A DNA stretch of 5,192 bases from Porticoccus sp047635255 (GTDB taxonomy: Bacteria; Pseudomonadota; Gammaproteobacteria; Pseudomonadales; Porticoccaceae). Below, piece after piece: positions 1-5,192 of this stretch. Made by a program: the position numbers and the translations under genes. The stretch is from NCBI GenBank assembly GCA_047635255.1, contig JBLIIR010000067.1, forward strand, positions 1 to 5,192, in the 5' to 3' direction. The notes under the pieces are model-generated. The model was not told the DNA's origin. It did not search any database and saw only the letters and a list, made by a program, of their open reading frames with translations. Position 1 is the first letter of the stretch. Each line of letters begins with the position of its first letter.

Positions 1-13
1 AGTGATAATTTCT

Positions 14-310
14 TCATTCAGTTCTCACTATTTCGTCATTCTTCCAATCACCACAATACTTTTTACCATCAAAGAAAATATAAACGCCCCGCCCGCTCCT
101 TTTACTATTTTTGAAACCCCCGACATATCGATCTCCGTTGGAGAAGCTGTAGGCTCCTTGCCCGTGCGGCATGTCATTCCTGAACTCACCAACATACTTG
201 CTGCCATCGACAACAGTTAAAGTACCCTGTCCGTGATACTTATCATCCTTGAATTCACCGATATATTTGCTGCCATCCGCATCAATGTAAGTGTTTTTCC
301 CGTTTTTCAT
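14..310 (-). CDS. Small MORN-repeat protein (98 aa), function unknown
   Basis: The protein is built almost wholly of MORN repeats of 23 residues: residues 13-35, 36-58 and 59-81, each opening with G-[SD]-[KR]-Y-[IV]-G-[EG]-F and carrying a HGQG- or SGRG-type turn. A half repeat precedes them (about residues 2-12) and another follows (82-94, GKKYCGDWKNDEI). MORN repeats form extended beta-hairpin stacks, known in eukaryotic membrane-associated scaffolds and common but poorly understood in bacteria. There is no signal peptide, membrane segment or attached catalytic domain, so this is a free-standing repeat protein, probably cytoplasmic. The ATG is the first possible start because a TAA sits directly before it in frame. 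It lies 43 bp after the guaA stop on the same strand with no terminator between, so co-transcription with guaA is likely. No link to purine metabolism is visible. The repeat family is clear; the role is not. Confidence 0.85.
   Translation of the reverse strand: MKNGKNTYIDADGSKYIGEFKDDKYHGQGTLTVVDGSKYVGEFRNDMPHGQGAYSFSNGDRYVGGFKNSKRSGRGVYIFFDGKKYCGDWKNDEIVRTE
68..274 (-). repeat. Three tandem 69-bp units encoding MORN repeats
   Basis: Three consecutive 69-bp units (274-206, 205-137, 136-68 on the minus strand) each encode one 23-residue MORN repeat. The DNA is visibly related as well: the stretch at 253-279 reading gaattcaccgatatatttgc resembles the one at 181-200 reading gaactcaccaacatacttgc. 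The units are diverged, so this is an old intragenic duplication and not a fresh tandem expansion. Confidence 0.75.
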
Positions 311-314
311 TTAA

Positions 315-319
315 CTTCC
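315..319 (-). promoter_or_regulatory. Ribosome binding site of the MORN gene
   Basis: GGAAG on the minus strand lies 4 nt before the ATG at 310-308. The spacing is slightly short but usable. It supports translation of this small gene from the message reading out of guaA. Confidence 0.45.
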
Positions 320-353
320 ATTTCAGCTTTCAATTCATTGCACACAGAAAAAA

Positions 354-1928
354 CTACTCCCACTCAATAGTTGCAGGCGGCTTACTAGAAACATCATAAA
401 CCACTCTAGATATCCCTTTAATTTCGTTAATTATTCTATTAGATACCTTTTCTAATAAATCATAGGGAAGGTGAGCCCATCTTGCAGTCATAAAATCAAT
501 TGTCTCTACGGCTCTTAGCGCAACCACATATTCATATCGACGAGCGTCCCCTACTACACCTACAGACTTTACGGGAAGAAAAACTACGAATGCCTGACTT
601 GTTTTATGATACCAGTCTGAATTATGTAGCTCCTCGATAAAAATGGCGTCTGCTTCTCTCAGTAAATCGGCATATTCTTTCTTAACTTCACCTAAGATCC
701 GGACACCTAACCCAGGTCCTGGAAATGGATGTCGATATACCATGTCATAGGGAAGTCCCAGCTCAACACCAATCTTCCGCACCTCATCTTTAAATAGTTC
801 GCGCAAAGGCTCAACTAGCGCCATTTTCATGGTTTCAGGAAGACCGCCCACATTATGGTGGGATTTTATTACATGAGCCTTGCCAGTCTTAGAAGCAGCT
901 GACTCAATGACATCTGGGTAAATGGTTCCCTGTGCCAACCACTTAACATCCTTAATGGCTGTAGCTTCTTTGTCAAAGATGTCAATAAAGGTCTTACCAA
1001 TTATTTTACGTTTTTGCTCAGGATCAGCTTCCCCTTCAAGCCTTTTCAAGAAAAGCTCTTCCGCGTCAGCACGTATAACCTTTATCCCCATATTCTTGGC
1101 AAACATGTTCATAACCTGATCGCCTTCATTTTTTCTTAGCAACCCATTATCTACGAACACACAAGTTAACTGGTCGCCGATCGCCTTGCTCAATAAGGCG
1201 GCAACAACCGATGAGTCAACGCCACCAGACAGCCCCAGCAAAACCTTGTCAGTTCCAACTTGCGTGCGAATACGCGTTATGGCTTCGTCAGCAATCATAG
1301 CTGAATTCCATGATTTGTCGCATTGACAGATATCGACAATGAACTTCTCGAATATACCCATACCTTGCAGTGTATGCGTTACTTCAGGATGAAACTGCAA
1401 ACCATAAAATTGTCTAGACTGATCAAACATACCTGCAATTGGACATGAATCAGTTGAAGCCATCAGTTTAAAGTTCGATGGCATTTTTGTAACCTGGTCA
1501 CCGTGACTCATCCATACATCAAGCCAGCTACAATTTTTCTGATCAATTTGATCTGCCAGACCTTTGAGCAACAGACTATCGTTGTGAGCTTTTATTCGAG
1601 CGGAACCAAATTCATGAATCTTTGAGTTTTGAACTTCACCGCCCAGTTGTTCTGCCATCATTTGCATGCCGTAACAAATGCCTAATACGGGAACCCCTAT
1701 CTCAAATACCTGGGCGGGGGCTCTTGGAGATTTCCCTTCTGCTACAGACTCTGGACCACCTGCCAATATGATCCCGCTGGGATCATATGCAATGATTTCA
1801 GCATTACTTATATCGAATGCCCGAATCTCAGAATATACGCCAACCTCCCTTACTCGTCTGGCAATAAGCTGGGTATATTGGGAGCCGAAATCAATAATTA
1901 AAATTTTCTTAGATTTAATGTTAAGCAT
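354..1928 (-). CDS. guaA: GMP synthase (glutamine-hydrolysing)
   Basis: GuaA converts XMP to GMP using glutamine and ATP, the last step of guanine nucleotide synthesis, in the cytoplasm. At 524 aa it matches the E. coli enzyme (525 aa). The class I glutamine amidotransferase domain fills about residues 7-200, with nucleophile Cys85 in GICYGMQ and catalytic His180 and Glu182 in QFHPEVTHT. The ATP pyrophosphatase domain follows, with P-loop SGGVDSS at 234-240. The C-terminal XMP-binding and dimerisation domain carries HPFPGPGLGVRILGE and ends KPPATIEWE, as in the family. The ATG is the only sensible start: an in-frame TAA lies 7-9 nt upstream, and the protein begins just before the conserved ILIIDFGSQYTQL. 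No Shine-Dalgarno sequence precedes it, which is unusual. It follows guaB by 96 bp, separated by a terminator-like hairpin, and precedes a MORN gene. Confidence 0.98.
   Translation of the reverse strand: MLNIKSKKILIIDFGSQYTQLIARRVREVGVYSEIRAFDISNAEIIAYDPSGIILAGGPESVAEGKSPRAPAQVFEIGVPVLGICYGMQMMAEQLGGEVQNSKIHEFGSARIKAHNDSLLLKGLADQIDQKNCSWLDVWMSHGDQVTKMPSNFKLMASTDSCPIAGMFDQSRQFYGLQFHPEVTHTLQGMGIFEKFIVDICQCDKSWNSAMIADEAITRIRTQVGTDKVLLGLSGGVDSSVVAALLSKAIGDQLTCVFVDNGLLRKNEGDQVMNMFAKNMGIKVIRADAEELFLKRLEGEADPEQKRKIIGKTFIDIFDKEATAIKDVKWLAQGTIYPDVIESAASKTGKAHVIKSHHNVGGLPETMKMALVEPLRELFKDEVRKIGVELGLPYDMVYRHPFPGPGLGVRILGEVKKEYADLLREADAIFIEELHNSDWYHKTSQAFVVFLPVKSVGVVGDARRYEYVVALRAVETIDFMTARWAHLPYDLLEKVSNRIINEIKGISRVVYDVSSKPPATIEWE
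1766..1788 (-). other. Perfect 10-bp hairpin inside the guaA coding region
   Basis: The arms at 1766-1775 (atatgatccc) and 1779-1788 (gggatcatat) are perfect reverse complements with a 3-nt loop. The hairpin covers codons for about residues 47-54, in AYDPSGIILAGG, around 140-160 nt into guaA. There is no T-run after it on either strand, so it is not an intrinsic terminator. The PSGIIL stretch is conserved in GuaA, so part of the symmetry comes from coding constraint. Any function is unproven. Confidence 0.5.
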
Positions 1929-1939
1929 AGTGAATTATA
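1928..1939 (-). promoter_or_regulatory. Possible guaA promoter giving a leaderless transcript
   Basis: A perfect TATAAT on the minus strand (1939-1934) is followed by TCACT and then the guaA ATG. A transcript starting 6-7 nt after the -10 box would begin at or next to the A of the ATG, meaning no leader. This fits the absence of a Shine-Dalgarno sequence and the terminator just upstream. No good -35 box is present (at best 3 of 6 matches at a 16-bp spacing) and there is no TG extension, so the hexamer could be chance in AT-rich DNA. Confidence 0.4.
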
Positions 1940-1970
1940 AGACCATCTGTTTGTTTATTGATAGAGAGTT

Positions 1971-1996
1971 AAAAAGGCTGCGATTCGCAGCCTTTT
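1971..1996 (-). terminator. Intrinsic terminator between guaB and guaA
   Basis: A perfect 7-bp GC-rich stem (GGCTGCG, 1976-1982, paired with CGCAGCC, 1986-1992) with a 3-nt loop is flanked by A residues at 1971-1975 and T residues at 1993-1996, which lengthen the stem to 11 bp. Read on the minus strand it begins 28 nt after the guaB stop and ends in five T's, the classic form. Read on the plus strand it also ends in four T's, so it may work in both directions. It should stop much of the guaB transcript before guaA unless it acts as a partial terminator. Confidence 0.85.
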
Positions 1997-2024
1997 ATGC
2001 ATAAATAAATTCTAGGTAGAATGA

Positions 2025-3494
2025 TTATCTTCGAGGATAGTTCGGCGCTTCTTTGCTAACAGATACGTCATGCACATGGCTCTCGTTCATTCCCGCCGTA
2101 GTAACACGAACAAAAGTTGGCTTTGTCCGTAATGTATTTATATCGATGCTGCCGGTGTAACCCATGGCAGATCTTACCCCACCCATCATTTGGTGAATGA
2201 TGGATGATATTGGCCCCTTGTAAGGAACACGTCCTTCGATGCCCTCTGGCACTAACTTTTCTGCACCTTTAGAGGAATCCTGAAAATAACGATCGCTTGA
2301 GCCAATTGTTTGGGACATGGCGCCCATAGATCCCATTCCGCGATAGGACTTATAAGTACGTCCTTCGTAAAATTCTATCTCACCTGGAGATTCTTCTGTT
2401 CCAGCGAACAGTGAGCCCATCATGACAGAGTGTGCGCCAGCCGCCAGGGCTTTAACGACATCGCCAGAAAAACGAATACCTCCATCGGCGATAATGGGGA
2501 TATCTTTGCCCTTCAAGGCCTCAACAACATTAGCTATAGCCGTGATTTGAGGCACTCCAATACCTGTAACAATCCTAGTAGTGCATATGGAACCAGGGCC
2601 AATGCCAACTTTTACACCATCAGCCCCGGCTTCAGCTAATGCTATTGCGGCCTCTGCAGAAGCAATATTTCCGGCGATTACATCTACTGATGGGTGTTGA
2701 GTTTTAATTTGACGAACACGATTTATAACATTGAAAGAATGTCCATGGGCTGTATCTATAACAAGTACGTCAACTCCAGCCTTGATTAAAGCTGAGACCC
2801 TGTCATCGGTATCTGGACTGGTGCCGATTGATGCCCCTACCCTCAGGCGCCCCTGATCGTCTTTGCAGGCATTCGGGAACTTTTCAGCTTTATCTATATC
2901 TTTTACAGTTATCAAGCCGCGTAATTGAAACATTTCACTAACAACTAATATTTTTTCTATCCGATGCTTATGGAGCAAGCTTTTGATTGCGTCGGCATTA
3001 GCACCCTCAAGCACAGTCACTAACCTTTCTTTGGGTGTCATTATCGCTGACACAGGTAAATCTAAGCTAGGCTCAAAACGCACATCGCGACGCGTGACAA
3101 TGCCAACAAGCTCACCATCTTCTAATACTGGGACGCCAGAAATATTGTACTCTGCGGTTAGTTCTACCAGCTCTCTGACTGATGCAGAGGCATTAATCGT
3201 TATTGGATCTTTGACAACACCGCTCTCATATTTCTTAACAGCACGAACTTCTTGAGCTTGATGTTCAATGCTCATACTTTTATGAATAATGCCAATACCG
3301 CCTTCTTGGGCTAATGCAATAGCAAGCCTAGACTCAGTAACTGTATCCATTGCAGCTGAAACAAGAGGTATATTTAGATCAATAGATCGGGATAAACGGG
3401 TTTTAAGTGAAACATCTTTTGCAGTGACCTCGGAGTAACCGGGGACTAATAGGACATCATCGAAGGTTAATGCTTCTTCAGCTATTCTTAGCAT
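2025..3494 (-). CDS. guaB: IMP dehydrogenase
   Basis: GuaB oxidises IMP to XMP with NAD+, the committed step to guanine nucleotides, as a cytoplasmic oligomer. The 489 residues match the E. coli length (488). The TIM-barrel catalytic domain opens with ALTFDDVLLVPGYSEV (residues 8-23) and is interrupted by a CBS-domain pair at about 92-205 (ITINASASVREL; IMTPKERLVTVLEG), which in this family binds regulatory nucleotides. The catalytic loop GIGPGSICTTRIVTG carries nucleophile Cys304. IMP-phosphate contacts lie in ADGGIRFSGD (336-345), and the mobile flap has the Arg402-Tyr403 pair in GSSDRYFQ. The C-terminus ESHVHDVSVSKEAPNY is typical. The start agrees with homologues; GAGGT lies 11 nt upstream. 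It is divergent from xseA and is followed on the same strand by guaA. No key residue is missing. Confidence 0.98.
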   Translation of the reverse strand: MLRIAEEALTFDDVLLVPGYSEVTAKDVSLKTRLSRSIDLNIPLVSAAMDTVTESRLAIALAQEGGIGIIHKSMSIEHQAQEVRAVKKYESGVVKDPITINASASVRELVELTAEYNISGVPVLEDGELVGIVTRRDVRFEPSLDLPVSAIMTPKERLVTVLEGANADAIKSLLHKHRIEKILVVSEMFQLRGLITVKDIDKAEKFPNACKDDQGRLRVGASIGTSPDTDDRVSALIKAGVDVLVIDTAHGHSFNVINRVRQIKTQHPSVDVIAGNIASAEAAIALAEAGADGVKVGIGPGSICTTRIVTGIGVPQITAIANVVEALKGKDIPIIADGGIRFSGDVVKALAAGAHSVMMGSLFAGTEESPGEIEFYEGRTYKSYRGMGSMGAMSQTIGSSDRYFQDSSKGAEKLVPEGIEGRVPYKGPISSIIHQMMGGVRSAMGYTGSIDINTLRTKPTFVRVTTAGMNESHVHDVSVSKEAPNYPRR

Positions 3495-3505
3495 CTGTTT
3501 AGCTT

Positions 3506-3510
3506 ACCTC
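3506..3510 (-). promoter_or_regulatory. Ribosome binding site of guaB
   Basis: GAGGT on the minus strand sits 11 nt before the guaB ATG. The match to the Shine-Dalgarno sequence is good but the spacing is longer than the usual 5-9 nt. No closer candidate exists in the leader. Confidence 0.5.
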
Positions 3511-3538
3511 ATCATAATTTTTTTTAACACTGCTTGTT

Positions 3539-3552
3539 TTTGGCAAACCAAA
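3539..3552. promoter_or_regulatory. Small palindrome in the guaB leader, possible operator
   Basis: TTTGG-CAAA-CCAAA is a perfect 5-bp inverted repeat with a 4-nt centre. It would lie about 28-40 nt downstream of the predicted guaB start site. It contains GCAAAC, one half of the PurR consensus (ACGCAAACG/TTT...), but the other half does not match, so PurR cannot be claimed. It sits in a run of repeated CAAAC/AAAC words (3544-3560). A short arm like this could be chance. Confidence 0.25.
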
Positions 3553-3578
3553 CAACAAACAGAGAGCGATTAAAGCAA

Positions 3579-3614
3579 GCGGGCTATTATAAGCCTACAG
3601 TCAGTGAAAAACAC
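3579..3614 (-). promoter_or_regulatory. Probable guaB promoter with GC-rich discriminator
   Basis: A perfect TATAAT (3591-3586, minus strand) is followed by the discriminator AGCCCG, placing the start site near 3579 and giving a leader of about 85 nt. The -35 region is weak (GTGTTT at a 17-bp spacing, about 2 of 6 matches). A GC-rich discriminator is typical of promoters turned down by ppGpp, and E. coli guaB is known to be under stringent and growth-rate control, so similar regulation is a fair inference. The -10 box is flanked by GGCT and AGCC, forming a small inverted repeat. Confidence 0.55.
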
Positions 3615-3683
3615 TATTTTTAACCTATTGCCTAAATAAGTCCTCACAAGAAACTTTAAGTCATGAATTTATTCGTTGACTCC

Positions 3684-3700
3684 AGGTGGCAAGAATGGAG
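3684..3700 (+). promoter_or_regulatory. Two ribosome binding sites that decide the xseA start
   Basis: AGGTGG (3684-3689) lies 5 nt before the ATG at 3695, and GGAG (3697-3700) lies 9 nt before the in-frame ATG at 3710. Both are usable. The GTG at 3686, which gives the longest frame, has no Shine-Dalgarno sequence before it and overlaps the first site, so it is the least likely start. Confidence 0.5.
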
Positions 3701-5074
3701 AATAAAGCAATGGAAAAACCATCTGCCACATATACTGTTTCCCAGCTCAACAGAAGAGCCCGCCAGCTGCTAGAAGCGCAATTTCCTTTAATTTGGGTAG
3801 AAGGGGAAATATCCAACTTATCCAAACCTGGGTCTGGCCACTGGTACTTTACACTCAAAGACGAAGTTGCCCAAATCAGCTGCGCTATGTTTCGTAGCCA
3901 AAATTCTAAAAGTCGCTTTATGCCTGACAATGGAGCAAAGGCATTAGCTCGATGCAGAGTGAGTATTTATGAAGGTCGTGGAGACTTCCAGCTGATTATT
4001 GAGCATATTGAGGAAGCAGGATTCGGCGCCCTACAGAGACAATTTAATGAGCTAAAAGAACGCTTGTTGCAGCAAGGCATGTTTGATAAAAAACACAAAC
4101 AGACTCTGCCAGCCTACCCAAAAAGAATAGGAATTATAACGTCGCCTACAGGGGCAGCTGTGCGAGACATATTGTCGGTTCTAAAAAGGCGATATCCAGC
4201 AACAAGAGTCACTATCTACCCAAGCATAGTGCAAGGAAGAAACTCTCAGGGCAATAGTGCTGCATATGAGCTCGCCAATAGGATAATTTGCGCGAATACA
4301 GATAAAACTTGTGATGTTCTTGTTCTTTCGCGCGGTGGAGGATCACTAGAGGACTTATGGGCATTTAACGAGGAAATACTTGCTCAAGCTATTTACGATA
4401 GCGGCATTCCCATTATTAGCGCTGTTGGCCATGAGACAGACTCAACGATTGCTGATTTTGTAGCCGATTACAGGGCCGAAACCCCCTCTGCAGCTGCTGT
4501 GATTGTCAGCCCTGATGCTAGTGCACTTATTCTTGGTCTTGAGAGAAAAGAAGAGAACTTAAAAGAAATTATTTTTCGTCACTTGCAAGCAAAGGGGCAG
4601 CATGTGGATGGCCTATATCGCAGAATACGAAATCCTGTCGATTTTCTTTTATATATCAAATCCCAGTTAACAAACCTAGAGCTAAGGCTTCAGCAGAGCG
4701 CCGCAGTAAAATTTCGGAATTACAGTATTGTCTTAAGAAATCTTGATGAAAAAGTTACGCGATCACACCCCAGCAGTCAACTTTCCAGTCTTCGGGGTAA
4801 AACTGAACTCTTAGAACAGCAGCTGAAAAAAGGTATTCTGGCGCTTTTATCTCAAAAACAGCAGGAATGGGAAAATACTGCAAGACTTTTGCATACAATT
4901 AGCCCTCTAAATACGCTGCAAAGAGGTTATGCTATTGTTTTGGATAAGCAAGAAAAAGTGTTACAGCATATTGCTAATATAGGGGTTGGCGATCAAGTGT
5001 CCACCAGGCTAATAGACGGCATACTACTTAGCACCATTGATGAAATAATACCGGAAAAAAATAATGACGCATAA
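3695..5074 (+). CDS. xseA: Exodeoxyribonuclease VII large subunit
   Basis: XseA is the catalytic subunit of exonuclease VII, which with several small XseB subunits degrades single-stranded DNA from both ends during repair. From the ATG at 3695 it is 459 aa (454 from 3710, 462 from a GTG at 3686); E. coli XseA is 456. An N-terminal OB-fold domain spans about residues 10-105 (VEGEISNLSKPGSGHWYFTLKD). The catalytic domain follows, with GIITSPTGAAVRDIL, the SRGGGSLEDLWAFNEE glycine motif and SAVGHETDSTIADFVADYRAETPSAAA. Asp158, Arg213, His246 and Asp249 correspond to residues I recall as essential in E. coli (D155, R205, H238, D241). A charged, Gln-rich helical stretch (about 280-400) is the XseB-binding coiled coil, and the C-terminus has SPLNTLQRGYAIV. 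Alignment with E. coli (TVSRLN close to the N-terminus) favours 3695 or 3710. It is divergent from guaB and overlaps the next gene by 11 bp. Confidence 0.96.
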   Translation: MENKAMEKPSATYTVSQLNRRARQLLEAQFPLIWVEGEISNLSKPGSGHWYFTLKDEVAQISCAMFRSQNSKSRFMPDNGAKALARCRVSIYEGRGDFQLIIEHIEEAGFGALQRQFNELKERLLQQGMFDKKHKQTLPAYPKRIGIITSPTGAAVRDILSVLKRRYPATRVTIYPSIVQGRNSQGNSAAYELANRIICANTDKTCDVLVLSRGGGSLEDLWAFNEEILAQAIYDSGIPIISAVGHETDSTIADFVADYRAETPSAAAVIVSPDASALILGLERKEENLKEIIFRHLQAKGQHVDGLYRRIRNPVDFLLYIKSQLTNLELRLQQSAAVKFRNYSIVLRNLDEKVTRSHPSSQLSSLRGKTELLEQQLKKGILALLSQKQQEWENTARLLHTISPLNTLQRGYAIVLDKQEKVLQHIANIGVGDQVSTRLIDGILLSTIDEIIPEKNNDA

Positions 5075-5192
5075 ATACAGTAGTTTTTTAGCAGTCACAC
5101 TATTTTCTGTGTGTTTGATTCAGCCAATACTGGCACAAAGCACCAGTCCGGCAACAGAAAAACATACCTTAGAAGACAAATCTTTTGTTTGG
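5064..5192 (+). CDS. Exported protein, N-terminal fragment (partial)
   Basis: An open frame starts at the ATG at 5064, inside the last codons of xseA (11-bp overlap, different frame), and runs off the window after 43 codons. The start MTHKYSSFLAVTLFSVCLIQPILAQSTSP-type profile reads as a Sec signal peptide: a short Lys-bearing n-region (residues 1-7), a hydrophobic core (8-23) and a likely signal peptidase I site after Ala24 (ILA before QS). The mature part begins polar and Ser/Thr-rich. Cys17 is not in a proper lipobox, since Val precedes it, so a lipoprotein is unlikely. The overlap suggests translational coupling and co-transcription with xseA. Only a weak purine-rich site (GGAAA within the xseA tail) precedes the ATG. 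The family cannot be recognised from this much sequence. Confidence 0.7.
   Translation, partial: MTHKYSSFLAVTLFSVCLIQPILAQSTSPATEKHTLEDKSFVW

Noticed and set aside
2..213. Open frames opposite and alongside the MORN gene.
   Set aside because: The repeat pattern shows that the minus-strand frame at 14-310 is the coding one; the others have no domain signal.
922..1119. Open frame on the plus strand opposite guaA (65 codons).
   Set aside because: It is an antisense shadow of guaA, with no ribosome binding site evidence or recognisable protein features.
1678..2004. Plus-strand frame of 108 codons crossing the start of guaA and the terminator.
   Set aside because: It runs antisense through conserved GuaA sequence and through the hairpin; nothing suggests a real protein.
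2009..2022. Small inverted repeat ATTCT-AGGT-AGAAT just after guaB.
   Set aside because: Five-bp AT-rich arms are expected by chance; the strong hairpin at 1971-1996 explains termination.
2183..2203. 8-bp inverted repeat (ccatcatt / aatgatgg, 5-nt loop) inside guaB.
   Set aside because: It encodes the conserved IIHQMMGG stretch, has no T-run, and arms of 8 bp are not rare enough to claim function.
3495..3694. Possible riboswitch or small RNA in the 200-bp gap between guaB and xseA.
   Set aside because: I see no conserved guanine or PRPP riboswitch core and no intrinsic terminator; the gap is explained by divergent promoters and leaders.
3661..3930. Minus-strand frame of 89 codons opposite the start of xseA.
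   Set aside because: It is a shadow of the conserved XseA OB-fold region, without homology signal.
1..5192. A novel defence, mobile or biosynthetic system.
   Set aside because: All large genes are well known housekeeping enzymes in a familiar order; no transposase, integrase, direct-repeat array or toxin-antitoxin pattern is present.

Overview
The window looks like a chromosomal housekeeping segment from a gammaproteobacterium, moderately AT-rich by eye. It carries guaB and guaA on the minus strand, with xseA divergent from guaB on the plus strand. As far as I know, this guaBA / xseA arrangement is widespread in Gammaproteobacteria, including E. coli. The three large proteins are full length and close to E. 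coli sizes (GuaB 489 aa, GuaA 524 aa, XseA about 454-459 aa) and keep the catalytic residues I can identify. I see no mobile element, CRISPR array, tRNA or rRNA.

Layout from left to right. (1) Positions 14-310, minus: a 98-residue MORN-repeat protein, 43 bp downstream of guaA with no terminator between them. (2) Positions 354-1928, minus: guaA, GMP synthase. (3) Positions 1929-2024: the guaB-guaA gap. It holds a strong intrinsic terminator hairpin and, between that and guaA, a perfect TATAAT placed so that a transcript would start at or next to the guaA ATG. (4) Positions 2025-3494, minus: guaB, IMP dehydrogenase. (5) Positions 3495-3694: the divergent control region, with a TATAAT plus GC-rich discriminator facing guaB and a small palindrome in the guaB leader. 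(6) Positions about 3695-5074, plus: xseA, large subunit of exonuclease VII. (7) Positions 5064-5192, plus: the first 43 codons of a gene for an exported protein, overlapping the end of xseA by 11 bp and running off the window.

GuaB oxidises IMP to XMP and GuaA aminates XMP to GMP, so the two make the guanine branch of purine synthesis. XseA pairs with XseB, which is not in the window, to degrade single-stranded DNA. The MORN protein and the exported protein have no function that can be read from this sequence.

I found no undescribed system. The most interesting signals are regulatory: the terminator inside guaBA, the possible leaderless guaA transcript, and a perfect 10-bp hairpin inside the guaA coding region.
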